DNA of 64,000 bases from Sphaerolaimus hirsutus (taxonomy: Eukaryota > Nematoda > Chromadorea > Monhysterida > Sphaerolaimidae), in assembly GCA_964036195.1 (NCBI GenBank), contig OZ038451.1, positions 27,545,927 through 27,609,926 of the forward strand, written 5' to 3'. Numbering within the stretch: the first letter of the stretch is position 1; every line of letters begins with the position of its first letter. Under the pieces are notes generated by a model. That model made no database searches, was not told the DNA's origin, and saw only the letters and a program-made list of their open reading frames with translations. Below, piece by piece: positions 44,601 through 55,800 of this stretch. A program made the position numbers and the translations under genes.

Positions 44601-47600
44601 AGCCAGCAACAAAGAAACCATATGCACAGCCAGCACAGCAATCATATGGTCAGCCAGCAACACAGAAACCATATGCACAGCCATCACCGCCATCATATGG
44701 TCAGCAAGAAACACAGAGACCATATGCACCACCAGCACAGCCATCATATGGTCAGCCAGAAATACAGAGTCCACCAAGCATTAGACCAGCACAATTTGGT
44801 TCACCAGGGCAGAGTGGCACAATAGAAAGACAGCCTTCAAACGGCTTCAGACAAACACAATCAGGACAATCATCATATAGCTACCCAGCAAAACAGAAAC
44901 CATATGCACAGCCAGCACAGCAATCATATGATCAGCCAGCAACACAGAAACCAGCACAGCAATCATATGGTCATCCAGCAACACAAAAACCATATGCACA
45001 GCCAGCACAGCAATCATATGGTCAGCCAGCAACACAGAAACCATACGCACAGCCAGCACAGCAATCGTATGGTCAGCCAGCAACACAGAAACCAGCACAG
45101 CCATCATATGGTCAGCCGGTAAGACAGAAACCAGCACAGCAATCATATGGTCAGCCAGCAACACAGAAACCATATGCACAGCCAGCACAGCAATCATATG
45201 GTCAGCCAGCAACACAGAAACCATATGCACAGCCAGCACCACCATCATATGGTCAGCCAGCAACACAGAAACCATATGCACAGCCAGCACCACCATCATA
45301 TGGTCAGCCGGCAACACAGAAACCAGCACAGCAATCATATGGTCAGCCAGCAACACAGAAACCATATGCACAGCCAGCACAGCAATCATATGGTCAGCCA
45401 GCAACACAGAAACCATATGCACAGCCAGCACAGCAATCATATGGTCAGCCAGCAACACAGAAACCATATGCACAGCCAGCACCACCATCATATGGTCAGC
45501 CGGCAACACAGAAACCAGCACAGCAATCATATGGTCAGCCAGCAACACAGAAACCATATGCACAGCCAGCACAGCGATCATATGATCAGCCGGCAACACA
45601 GAAACCAGCACAGCCATCATATGGTCAGCCAGCAATGCAAAATCAGCATGGGAGAGGATATGGTTTCCAGTTTGTTACACTCTGACTGTGACACCCACAC
45701 AATTGATGTTGAATTGGTAGCACCATGCACACTGCTTTACTGCTAGTGAACTCTGATTTGGTAAACTCATAAATCAGCTTTCAACCAATCTCTGTATATC
45801 AGACAAAGGTTTCTGGCAACCAAAGTTGACAAAGATTTAAAATAAATTATTTTAATAAACTCAAATATGGTCAAACCTGATTTATGAGCCACAAATTTTG
45901 AGTTTACTTGTGTTAGTAAACTAGTGACTGGGGCATTATTACCATGTAAAATATCCTCAAATTTCGAGACATTTTTCACAGGCGGAGAAATGAGGGCTAC
46001 ACAAACACGGCCCATGGTGGCTATAGCAGCAGCAATGTGATGCAAATCGACAGAATACAGGGTGGGTTAACTTTTGCACTAAATTTAATCTTTTGAGAAA
46101 TTATTGAAAATATCACTTTTGCACCAACATACACTAATTGCCGGATTTCTAATATTTACTACTTTCTAATAGAACGACATAAAGTACCTCCAATAGAAGG
46201 GCACTCCAATATAACGGCAGGCTTTGGCAAGTTTTTTCAATGATGAAAAAAATAGAACGGCGGGAAAATGTTGACAAAAAGTATAATGGCTGTTATAAGA
46301 AATATGGCAATAGCCAACATTTTGGAAACTGACAACCTGCTTTGGAATAAGTTGAGTTTTCAGGAATATGGAGTCAATCAACTACAGCTGCCGAGGTTAT
46401 AATAAATTCAAATCTCTAAAAATATTTACCAGTTTCCAAAACTTCAGCCATAAACTACTGTTCTTTCTGCCACATTTCCTTCCCCTTACACCAATCCATC
46501 AAAAACCACCAAATCGCAGACTTTGGCAAGTGGTCACCCTGGTCAGAATGGTCAAAATGCACGTGTCGCCAGAAATCACGTACTCGCCGGTGCCAGTACA
46601 CGGTGGCCCATTTAACCAGGGGATGTCAGGGACAGTCTTATCAGATTGAGCAGTGTGTCGGTGAGTGCTGTGGATTTGTAATTGCAGGGGATAGTGATGG
46701 ACAAAAAGTGCCAGGACTTCGGCGCCAAGCGGCAAAAGTGTCTTTTTCGAACCCCAGCGCAAAGCACCAATGGCGCCAGAGCAAAATAGTGCCAAGCGCC
46801 AGGAGCTTTTGTGATGTTGCTTTTTGTTTTGGCACTAGCGCCAAGCACCAGCGCCAGGTGCTTTGTTCCTGGCGCCACACTAGTGTGTCAAATTTCCGTT
46901 TTCTGTTTCCATTTTCCGCAGGCAAATTTTTCCCGTTTTCCAGCCACTCATTTTTTTCCCGTTTCCGTTTCCGTTTTTCCTGCTCATTTTCTATTTTCCG
47001 GTTGAATTTTACAGTTTTTCTACCGTTTTTCCAGTTTCCGGCTACATTTTCTGTTTTACCACTTTATTTTCCATTTTCCAGCTCAACTTTCTGTTTTTTT
47101 CCGCCTCATTTTACTGTTTTCTGGCTCGACGTCAGTTTTCTGTTTCAGCAAAACTGGTAAACATGCATGCAGGTTCTCAATTATGTAAACCTTTTTCAGT
47201 TTACAACAAAAGTTCAGCAATTATTTGTCCATTTCTGGATAAATATCTGCAATTTTTTTCCATTTCCGGCAAAATTTCAGCAATTTTTTGTTTCCAACAG
47301 AATTTCAGCAAATTTTTCCATTTCAGTTTCCGTTTTTCCAGCTCATTTTTCCGTTTTCCGACAAGATAAATTTTTTCATTTACGTTTCAGTTTTCCGCCA
47401 AGTGCAAATTTTTTTCCATTTCCGTTTCCGTTTTCTGTAAAATTAAAAAAAAAACACCCTACGCCACACAAATCGGCGCCAAGCCCGAAACGCGCCATGG
47501 CGCTTTTCACTGGTGCGGTGTCAAGCGCCAATGACGCCACAGGAAAATGGCGCCAAGCGCCAAGCGCCAAAAACGCTTTTGGCGTTTGGCGCTATCTTGC

Positions 47601-47840
47601 AGTCGTGCCATCCCCATGAAAAGCGCCCTGGCAGTTTTGGCGCTTGGTGATATTTTTGGCCGGCGCTAGGAACAAAATGCCTGGAGCTGGCGCGTGGCAC
47701 TAACGCTATAACACGAATTGACGCTTAAAACTACGATTTTAAGAATCACGAATCCCTCAGGTGAGACCTCAGACTTGTGTCCCAGGGTGAAGTTAGCACT
47801 TGGCGGAATGTATGGGTATGGCAGATTTCCATTTCAATGA
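32698..47840 (+). CDS. Secreted Tyr/Pro/Gln-repeat matrix protein with thrombospondin type-1 modules (14 exons)
   Basis: Exons: 32698-32746, 33638-33748, 34186-34279, 35347-35503, 36096-36252, 40414-41304, 41375-41563, 42142-43107, 43179-43277, 43369-43460, 43569-43724, 44070-45662, 46520-46660, 47761-47840 (stop). Exon 1 is a signal peptide (MWPILIAFLFSWHHACG). A thrombospondin-like W-W-W-C motif (exon 3) and a Cys pair (exon 4) flank an insert. Exon 6 is a Thr/Pro/Ala mucin-like stretch. Exons 8 and 12 are long Tyr/Pro/Gln repeats. Exon 13 is a full thrombospondin type-1 module (WSPWSEWSKCTC), and the last exon ends GMYGYGRFPFQ. Almost all introns are phase 1, typical of shuffled extracellular modules. 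Joining all exons into one gene is inference from phase. Exon 12 could instead end the protein at TGA 45683-45685. The exon 10/11 join is out of phase as drawn. The role is probably structural or adhesive. Confidence 0.68.
33466..33610. repeat. Minisatellite, about 35-bp unit, four copies
   Basis: The unit CCAATAAGTAACCCCCCTTA followed by CCCAAACCCCTCCC is repeated about four times with small length changes in the C runs. It lies in intron 1 of the matrix gene, about 30 bp before exon 2. It is not seen at the matching position of copy A, where a relative of the 12096-12654 element is found instead. Confidence 0.85.
34365..34782. mobile_element. Harbinger-like MITE, copy B version
   Basis: The orthologous insertion of 21704-22131. 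Its left end is altered (TGCTGCGCGAATTG instead of TGCTGCGATTACAG), while the right end GTAATCGCAGCA and the TAA flank are kept. Confidence 0.75.
36018..36087 (+). repeat. CTTCACA minisatellite at a splice acceptor, ten units
   Basis: Ten perfect CTTCACA units with one CATCACA variant on each side lead straight into the CACAG acceptor of exon 5 (36096). Copy A has five units. The array length therefore differs between the two copies at a functional splice site. Confidence 0.9.
37230..37500. repeat. Degenerate TTTCCGTTTTCCG tandem repeat
   Basis: About five imperfect units of roughly 55 bp contain ACCTTTCCGTTTTCCGTTTT, GGCAGCTGAAA and long T runs. A larger relative occupies 46885-47460. The stretch is pyrimidine-only over long distances on the + strand. 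GCGCC-type blocks lie immediately outside, so it may be the inside of a transposon. Confidence 0.7.
37814..38254. mobile_element. Harbinger-like MITE with TTA target duplication
   Basis: It begins TGCTGCGATTACAGCTCGGG and ends GCTGTAATCGCAGCA, with TTA on both sides (37811-37813 and 38255-38257). Inner CGTAAAATT and TCATAACTTCTAG blocks are mirrored. It lies in the long intron 5 of the matrix gene. Confidence 0.8.
38646..39102. mobile_element. TA-target MITE, CCGTATTTCC family
   Basis: It is bounded by TA-CCGTATTTCCTCGAAATA and ATTTCGAGGAAATACGG-TA. The centre (GTTCTGCGTAGTGCAGAACAC) is a small palindrome shared with 24404-24817 and 52101-52466. Written in 20 bases: TTCTGCGTAGTGCAGAACAC. Confidence 0.82.
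39170..40001. mobile_element. hAT-type element (CAGGGTTGG ends), AAAAT-rich
   Basis: 832 bp with ends CAGGGTTGG and CCAACCATG, flanked by exact 8-bp repeats CTCGAGAG (39162-39169 and 40002-40009). The interior is AATAAAATAAAAT and TTTTAGTAAAATT simple-like DNA. It interrupts an older AGATT-rich element. The nearby intron sequence holds no coding signal. Confidence 0.88.
40660..40955 (+). repeat. Coding TTPAPAP mucin-like repeat (matrix gene exon 6)
   Basis: Codon-level repeats of Pro-Ala and Lys-Thr-Thr-Pro (PAPAPKTTPAPAPAP type) in the middle of exon 6. Thr-rich and Ser-rich flanks carry N-x-S/T sites (DNATSS, NTTQ). Such stretches are usually heavily O-glycosylated in secreted proteins; that is family knowledge, not shown here. 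Confidence 0.85.
42195..43070 (+). repeat. Coding Tyr/Pro/Gln tandem repeat, array 1 (matrix gene exon 8)
   Basis: About twenty units alternate between a 51-bp form (QPATQKPYAQPAQQSYG) and a 39-bp form lacking PYAQ (QPATQKPAQPSYG). Unit ends keep CATATGGT at the DNA level. Units with E for Q (YAEPAQQSYG) cluster in the middle, suggesting block duplication. Because units are multiples of three, all frames stay open, which creates antisense frames without meaning. Confidence 0.92.
44070..45640 (+). repeat. Coding Tyr/Pro/Gln tandem repeat, array 2 with a higher-order unit (exon 12)
   Basis: The same 51/39-bp units as array 1, plus a longer module PPSIRPAQFGPPGQSGTIER followed by QPSNSFRQ and SGQSSYSYPA. 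The module occurs three times (about 44081, 44249 and 44770). The last third is nearly homogeneous, a sign of recent expansion. It ends QNQHGRGYGFQFVTL if read to the stop at 45685. Confidence 0.92.
45743..45926. mobile_element. Hairpin MITE (CTAGT ends), GTAAACTCA arms
   Basis: CTAGTGAACTCTGATTTGG and GGTAAACTCATAAATCAG on the left are mirrored by CTGATTTATGAGCCACAAAT and TTAGTAAACTAG on the right. It belongs to a loose family with 17766, 32190, 50935-51115 and 56585-56720, all with GAGTTTACC and GTCAAC-type centres. Confidence 0.6.
46693..47715. mobile_element. GCGCC hAT-type ends around a TTTCCGTTTTCC repeat tract
   Basis: TAGTGATGGACAAAAAGTGCC starts a run of GGCGCCAAGCG blocks. An irregular pyrimidine tract (46885-47460) follows, and then GCGCCATGGCGCTTTT blocks again up to about 47710. 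The layout resembles 18731-20146 and 37150-37510. Ends and target duplication at the right side were not resolved. It lies in the last intron of the matrix gene. Confidence 0.5.
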
Positions 47841-48089
47841 TGTGCCCAAGTTGCAGAAAAACTTGAGTATTTGGTGCTGAAAGAATTTTTCCAATGTGAA
47901 CTGCCATTTTTGATTGATTTGATTGATTTTTTCACTGTCATTCCATCGTTTGTGATTCTCATACTGAACTTTTTCGTCGACTGTGATTAAATATTTATAT
48001 ATTTATTATTGCGTTCATTTTGTGTATTTTCATCAGTGTTTAATAGATTTTCACAGCTTTGTGTTTATTTATTTTTTATTTGCTGCTCG

Positions 48090-48095
48090 AATAAA
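48090..48095 (+). terminator. Poly(A) signal AATAAA, matrix gene
   Basis: A canonical hexamer about 250 bp after the TGA at 47838-47840, in the expected orientation. Confidence 0.55.
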
Positions 48096-48228
48096 ATGAA
48101 ACTGCAAGCGGTTAGAGATCTTGTTTCTACAACTAAGTATACTCTGCAGACATGATATTCTACAATTTTGGTGCCCTTAGTGCCCAGTGACGTATGTTCA
48201 CCAAATTCGAATTTGAACGAATGGATTC

Positions 48229-48834
48229 CAGAGTTGTTGAAAGGTACGTACCTTTACTCGAAAAATACGCGTACGCGAGTACGCGGTAAATACATTTACA
48301 TATACTTTTCAAAAAAATACCGTACGCATTTGTACGCGTACACTTTCAAAGCGTACGCGTACGGAAAATGTATTTATGAAAATTCAATGTGGGACATATT
48401 TATAAAGTAACTACACTGCTATGTATTGAGAGAAGTGGTTCCATTGAATATTTTAGATATGCGGGGGTAGTGCCTTTAAAAATTTCAAAATTCGCAAAAT
48501 AAATCGAAATGGTTGTGTAGACAATGGATGTGGTAAACGAGTCGGGAGAACGATGATTTTTATCTCGTAGAAAAAAGAGACCTTGAAAACTATATAATCT
48601 GTCATTTGCTTATAGAAAAACATACGTTGTGCTGTACACGTATGAAAAAGTGGCCACTTTTACACATTCTATGAAGAAAAGTAGTCGTTATTACACTCAG
48701 AAAAAAGTACCCACATTTACGCGTACGTACGAGTAAAAAAAAGTATTTTATGTTTTCTATACTTTGTGGTGAGTAAAAAAAATACTTTACGTTTTCATAT
48801 ACTTTAAAAAAGTTAAGTAATTCTAACAACTCTG
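48229..48834. mobile_element. hAT-type element (CAGAGTTG ends) with exact 8-bp duplication
   Basis: 606 bp from CAGAGTTGTTG to CTAACAACTCTG, flanked by exact ATGGATTC repeats (48221-48228 and 48835-48842). The interior has GTACGCGTACG-type palindromes and AGTATTTTATGTTTTC-like blocks. It is the same family as 29098-30913 and the remnants near 6560, 23250 and 35970. Confidence 0.9.
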
Positions 48835-48842
48835 ATGGATTC

Positions 48843-49233
48843 CATATGATTCAAGGCATATGACAGCGGCCCACACACTAGTTGACACACGTTGTGTTAT
48901 TTACAGTCCTATTTATTCCATTCCGCAGTTATTATCGGCGACGCAGACATTTTCATTTTTCACTCTTGTCTGTATAATTTGAACTGCGCCAAGTTGGCCT
49001 TTTGCCAAGACGCGAGACACTCGTACTCACATCGTGTAAATAGAAAATTGTATAGCATAATGTCTGCTGAGTTTATGTACGATACGATCAGACATAAATA
49101 TTATCAATAGAAACAAACTTTTATCCAAATTAACTGACGAAAGTTCTCAATAACCCAGATTCAAGAGTTGCAAAATTATATACTAATAATCTTTTTTCGT
49201 TCTGAAGAAAATTTTAAATTGAAAACAAGAATA
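48843..49233. other. Intergenic DNA without a supported gene
   Basis: Between the matrix gene and CFAP410-like gene. One ACACTAGTTGACAC motif resembles hairpin-MITE ends. No coding signal. Confidence 0.55.
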
Positions 49234-49729
49234 CCGTATTTCCTCAAATTTCCTCGTACCAGGGGGTGATTGTTTCAGAGTGAGTATTACGTGGGGGGTT
49301 AAACGAGGGGGGGAGTATTTCGAGGGGCGGGGGGGGGTTTCTAGGGGGGGGGGGGCTTATTATTTCGCCAGAATGTTTTTTGAAATCCCGGTACAAATTG
49401 GTTGTTTGTAACGTATGCAGACGTCGAAAAATACACCAATCAATACCATGTAATAGAGTCTATACACTTACATAAGTATGTAGATGGTATAAAACGGTTC
49501 TAACGTAACACAGTGGTTCTTTTTAACATAACACAGTGGTTCTTTTTAACGTCTGTTCTGCATTGCCCGGATCAAAAACCGCAGCTTTTGTCATGTATGT
49601 TCCTTTTACATACAATTAGGGGGGGGGGATTTCGTGGGGGTGGGTAATTATTTCATAGTGTCCATTTTGAGGGGGGGTATTTCGAGACGGGGGTTTTTCG
49701 AGGGGGTGGGGGATATTGAAGAAATACGG
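49234..49729. mobile_element. TA-target MITE, CCGTATTTCC family
   Basis: It is bounded by TA-CCGTATTTCCTCAAATTTCC and TTGAAGAAATACGG-TA. A short duplicated segment CATAACACAGTGGTTCTTT occurs twice in the middle. It lies about 145 bp beyond the stop codon of the CFAP410-like gene. Confidence 0.75.
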
Positions 49730-49873
49730 TATACTTTTTCATTTTGGCTAATTTTTGGCAATATTTCCCCCTTTTTTTGCAACTCAGCAAAACTTTTCAT
49801 CAACAAGTAAATGAATAATTAGGTATTTTAACCGACTGAAAAACCCTCCACTAAATTCTAGTTGTCAAAAAAT

Positions 49874-52800
49874 TCAAGACTGTTTCTTGAGCTTTTGGTG
49901 ACACTGGTCGATCACATATCGCAGACTGTGCACATCAAGTTCATCTAGTAGATTTGTGATTGCTATCACAATGTTCCTTTGGTCCTGTGGTGTACAAATT
50001 CGATTTTAGTTGTTTAGTAATACCTAGTAAATATGAAAATTGACCAATAATGATGGAGAATGATAAGGAAAATAGTGTTAACATATTAAAAATAGTGTTA
50101 AAGTGTTTTTTTTAAAATAAATTGTTATTCTGTACTCTATTGTTAATGATTTTTTTGCATTATTGAAGTTTGGATTTGATTGCATTGCATTGATGAATTT
50201 TGCATTAATGGATTTTTAACCAATAATACAAAAAAAATTATAGACATGAAAATTTCAAAACTGATTATTGAAATTATAATAATTTTTGAAAAAAATGTGA
50301 TAGCACTCACTGCCAAACCGACCCTACTCGGACTAATGCTCCTTGAGCGATGGTGTGTTCTTTTGCGCGCACTGGCGCCCTGCGATGTCCTCGTGTTGCT
50401 CAGATTTGGCAGCGGGCCAAGCGGTGAGCCGGCCCTGAGCGGAACGAAATGTCGAATGTATTTGTGTAGATCCTGATTATGAGGCCGGAATTAGAGCTCA
50501 GCGTCGATTCGACGTGAAATGATGACGTGAAGCAGCATTCTGACGTGAAATGTCAAGTTGTTCCCTGACACTGTGACGTGAAATGATGATGACGTGAAAT
50601 GATAAAAATTGAATTTTTCAATTCGCTCTAGTTGTGGCTGATAACACTCAGTATTGGACACGATTAAGGTATTGATTCATATATTATCCTTAGAAAATTG
50701 TAGACCCGTAGCATGATCCACACTCGTGTAATTAATTTCACGACGTCATTTCACGTCATCATTTCACGTCGAATCGACGCTGAGCTCTAATTCCCGCTTG
50801 ACAGGTAGCTAGTGTGTGAAAAAGCGCGTAGAGAACGGGCGCCAAGCGCCATTGGCGCCATGCAAATTCAAATGGCGTTAGTGCCATGGCAACGTTGGCG
50901 CTGCACACGCCATTTTACTGGCAGTAAACTCGAATTCTGGTAAACTCATCAGTCGGCTTTGAAGTTTGAACGCATTTGTGTTTATTAAAATGATGCGTCA
51001 ATGATGATGTCAACTACAGTTGACGGAGAGTGGAAATTAACTCATTGTGGTGAACTCAAATATGTTCAAGCCTAATTTATGAGCACCCAATTTGAGCTGA
51101 CTTCCGTGAGTAACATGCCATCACTACATTCCGCTAAATAGGTAGTGCATTTACAAACTATGCGTAATCGTGGAAAGCACCTGTTTTCTGCGTCATTCGG
51201 TGACTCCGTGCCGTGTACATTTGTGTGCATTTGATGCATCTGTTGCGTCAGCGCTGGGGGTGACTCGTCTAATCTAAAAATATTTTACAAGCATATTTAG
51301 CAAGCACTTTGAGTAATTAAGCGGTAAGCAACGAAATACAATAAAAAGGCATTTACCGTTTATACTCGAATAAGACCCCATGGGAGTTATTATTTTGTCA
51401 GAAGTTTATGATGAAAAGTTATTCAAGGGGGGGGGGTATTAATGCGAACATTCATGTTCATCAGCAACCAAATCATTCAAATGCACATTGTGGATGCACA
51501 TATATAATACACAGAGTGGGGGTTATTCAAGAGGGGCAGTTATTCAAGTGGGGAGTTGTGATCTTTTCACACCTGGTCAGCAGGGGGAGTTATTCAAGGG
51601 GAAGTTATTAAAGGGGGAGTTGTTACTTTTTCTCAAGTGGCCAACATGTTGGAGTTTTTTGATGGGGGGGGGTCTTATTCAAGGATATATGGTATAACAT
51701 GCAACATACCCAAAATCCGGCCACTGGACATCAACATTCAAATTCTGCTGTTGTTGTTGTTGTTGCAAATGTTGTTGTTGCTGTTGCAGATGTTGTTGAT
51801 GTTGTTGATGTTGTTGCTGATATTGCTGATGTTGTTGTTCAGTGACATACACCGGTTGCTGTTGGCTGTGGCCCTGCGGCATGTACATCGATCGTTGCAT
51901 TATATTGTTCGTTGTAGCCGAGTGCGGCAGGCCCTGTGGATTGAGTTGTGGCAGTTAATATTTATATTTATGCAACATGTGGCACAGTTGCAAACTCAGC
52001 CAGCTGTCCAGCCTGTATTTTGCAGCAGACTGACCAGCAGAATAATTTGCACATGTGGCCATGGAGAAGAGTAGGTAGTTGTACTAGGGAAAACAAGGTA
52101 CCGTATTTCTCGAAATAACCCTCCCCCCAGATTGAGTGTAAAGTGAACGTACATGACAAATACTGCAGTTTGTGTTCTGCGTAGTGCAGAACACACGTTA
52201 AAACAATGTCGGAATCACGTTAGAACAGTGTTTATACCACCTATGTACTACTATTAGTCTACAGGAGTCTATACATGTCAGTTATTGATGCATTTTTCTA
52301 CCCCAGTGTACATCACAAACGACGATTTTGTACTAGGATTTGAAAAAAATTTCTGGCGAAATAATAACCCCCCCCCTCGAAATACCCCCCCCTCGTTTAA
52401 CCCCCCCCCCCTCTTGGGACCACTATGAAACAATCACCCCCCGGGGGGTATTTCGAGGAAATACGGTAAATGATTATATGGTTACCGTATGACATCATAT
52501 GACATCATAACCATAATCTGACTTAACTCTCAAAATGAAACGTAATTATCACAAAGTGGACACTGTCCAGAAAAAAATACAACCACAACCTTGCATTTAC
52601 TTTTTCTGGAACAAATGAGAATACAACTCCCATCCCATAGGTTCAAAGATCCCAGTATTCTGCCCTTACCTGTGGCACATTCATCAACAATGGGTGCATA
52701 CTCATAGTCATTGGGTCATTCACTTGCTGCATTGGTGCCCCCATCGTGTAGTAGCAGTACTGTATTTGAATGGTTTGTTTGTTTTTGTATTTTTTGTGTT

Positions 52801-55800
52801 TTTTTTTATAGAAAAGGAAACTCACCTCTGGCGCGATGGGTTGCATGTGTTGCTGTGAACTGGGGCAGTATACACTTTGACTCATCAAATCTACTCCTTG
52901 TGGCTTCCTAGGAGTGGTTGTGGCACTCATGCTGCCGCCTGTGGAAAATGAATTTTGTGATCGTGTGCAAATTGTATAAATTTGAAAAAATATTTCAGGT
53001 TTTTGGCGTGCATGAGCCCAATACAGATTCATACCTTGATTGTGAGCAGATACAGGTATCTGATGAACATTTGATGCCAGCAGGGCATCCGGTGCCACTG
53101 CATATTGTTGCTGAAAAACATTCACAGGTCATTTCCATCGCATAATTTTTGCATTTTGAAGAAATTTTTAAAGAAATTTACCTGTACATTAGAATCAGGT
53201 TCCTGTTTCTGGTGGTGCATCATAATGCCTGCCATATGTGGATTTTGCATGACTGCTGGGATCATGCTTGTGCTAGATACTGGTGGTGAACCAACTATGC
53301 CCATAGATTGTCTTCGTTGTATCTGATAGATTAGGTGATGATGGTTTAAAAAATTCTTGAAAAGTTTATTTTTGGATACATATTAGGCTTCAAAGTTCAA
53401 AGTAAAGGCAATTCATAAATGACAAGTGAAATGCCAAGTAAAACGTTAAATACATTTTTAACGATTTTTCATCACTTGCCACTTGTCTTTCAATGTTTTA
53501 CCAGCCATTTCACTTGTCAGTTCTAAATGCACTCTTTTAACTTTTGAAAGAATTCTGAGAATTGGCCACAAAACTCACCCCTGGACTGTCACTGGCAGTA
53601 ATAATGAGACTCCTGTCACTCATGTGCATAATGCCATCATTGTTTGAATTATTTGACAAAGTCGTGTCGCTTGGAGTTGGGGATTCGTACTCTCCACCAG
53701 CTTCTAGGACTTCTTCTTTTGTGACCGCTAGGGGGGTGGGAGGGTCAGATGTTTTGGTGGATACCGTATTTCCTCGAAATACCCCCCTCGAAATACCCCC
53801 CCCCTCGTTCTACAACCCCGTCGCGGGACCACGATGAAACAATCACCCCCCCCTCGAAATACCCCCCTCGTTCTACCCCCCCCCCCTCTCGGGACCACTT
53901 TGAAACAATCACCCCCCCCCTCGAAATACCCCCCCAAATTGAGTGTAAAGGGAACGTACATGCCAATAACTGTAGTTTGTGTTCTGTGTAATGCAGAACA
54001 CACGTTAAACAATGTCGGTGTCATGTTAGAACAGTGTTTACACCATCTACATACTAATATTAGTCTACAGGACCTTATAAATGGCGGTTTTTGTTGCATT
54101 TTTCGACGTCTGCGTACGTTTCAGACGACAATTTCGTACTGGGATTTCCAAAAATTCCTTGTGAAATAATAACCCCCCTCGAAATACCCCCCCCCCCCTC
54201 TCGAGACCACTATGAAACAATCACCCCCCGGGGGGTATTTCGAGGAAATACGGTATGTTGTTTTTAATGTAAATGTATTACATTTTGAAGGCTTTTTAGG
54301 TTGACACATTTTGTTGGATACTGTGAATTATTTAATTATTTTTTATGATCGAGAAATCCTATTTTTACTGAGTTTTTGTCGTGAGAAAGATCGGAAATGT
54401 TTGTTCTCTTTGACAAATTCAGTTGAAATGAGTAATTGAATTTGAATACACATCATTTGTAGCGAATTTGTGCCAATAACCTTCTTTGTGTCAGTTTCAA
54501 AAGTTGAATACTGTATTTCCTCGAAATACCCCCAGCCCCATGGATTTTATTGTGTCGCCAGAAAGCTTTTTAGCTGCAGGCTTTAGTTCGAGAACTATTT
54601 CGTCCGAAGTTTTTGTGAAAAATCATAGTAAACACCTTCCCGATCAAGGCCGGCCCCCCCATTTTTTATTTTACTTCTGACGTCCTATCTCCAGTTCTAG
54701 GACACGCCAGAAGCTGAAACTTGGGGTAGATATTGGCGCAACCCCCTCTACTTTGCTTGAATTGGAGCGGTTGCGGCGACTCCCTACAGCGTGGTCACCC
54801 TAAGTGCAACAAATTTTCGTGGCTTTTGTAGTGTCCCACACAGGTCCGGCCCCCACTGATTACTTGCACTGCGGGTGCCGAACCTCCAACTGTGGGAGGG
54901 ATATAAATCTAAAATTTTGGGGATCTGTCGCCAACACCCCTCCCCTACTTTACACTGGCCAGGCGGTTTTTGGCAACTCACCACAGTGTGGGGTGCAGCA
55001 TTCAAAATTTATCTAAACATTACTGTCCCACACAGGCCCAGCACCCAATTGAATTTTAAAAAATAAGCACTTTTGTGTTGTTTCAACACTAAAGTGATTG
55101 ATAATGTCAAATTAGCATTAAATATCCTCTATAAATATTGTATCCCACCAAAAACCGCCTACCAGATGAACCCATCCCTCCAGTGGCTGATGAAAAATCA
55201 CTTTTTACAACTTTCTTATTAGACACTTGAACTGCTGGTTTACAATAATTTTTAGGGAGAGTTCAAGGTTTCAAGTTGTGTAAAAAACCTTACCTCCAAA
55301 ATGCCTTCATAAGAAAATTTGCTTGGGGTGAATTTTTGAATTGAAAAAATGACATCCTGCTGAAATGCAGGAACAAAAATAAGTAAAATTTACAATTTTA
55401 AATTTACCCCAAGCACATTTTCTTATGAAGGCTTTTTGGAGCTAAGGTTTTTTACACAACTTAAAACCCTTAACCCTCCTCTATAAAATATTGTGAACCA
55501 ACAGTTCAAGTGTCTAATAAAAAAGTTGTAAAAAGTGACTTTTTGTCAGCCACTTTAGGGGATTGGTTCATGTGGTGGGCATTTTATGGTGGGATAAGAT
55601 ATTCATAGAGGATATTTAATGCTTATTTGACATTATCAATCACTTTAGTGTTAAAACAACACAAAAGTGTTTTTTTTAATTCGATTGGCTGCTGGACCTG
55701 TGTGGGACAGTAATGTTTTGATAAATTTTGAATGCTGCACCCCACACTGTGGTGAGTTGCCAAAAACCGCCTGGCCAGTGTATAGTAGGGGATGGGTGTT

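Noticed and set aside
44847-45635. 262-residue antisense frame and other long frames in the second array
   Set aside because: Same cause as above; repeats of low-complexity LADHMIAVLAVHMVSV type with no splice context.
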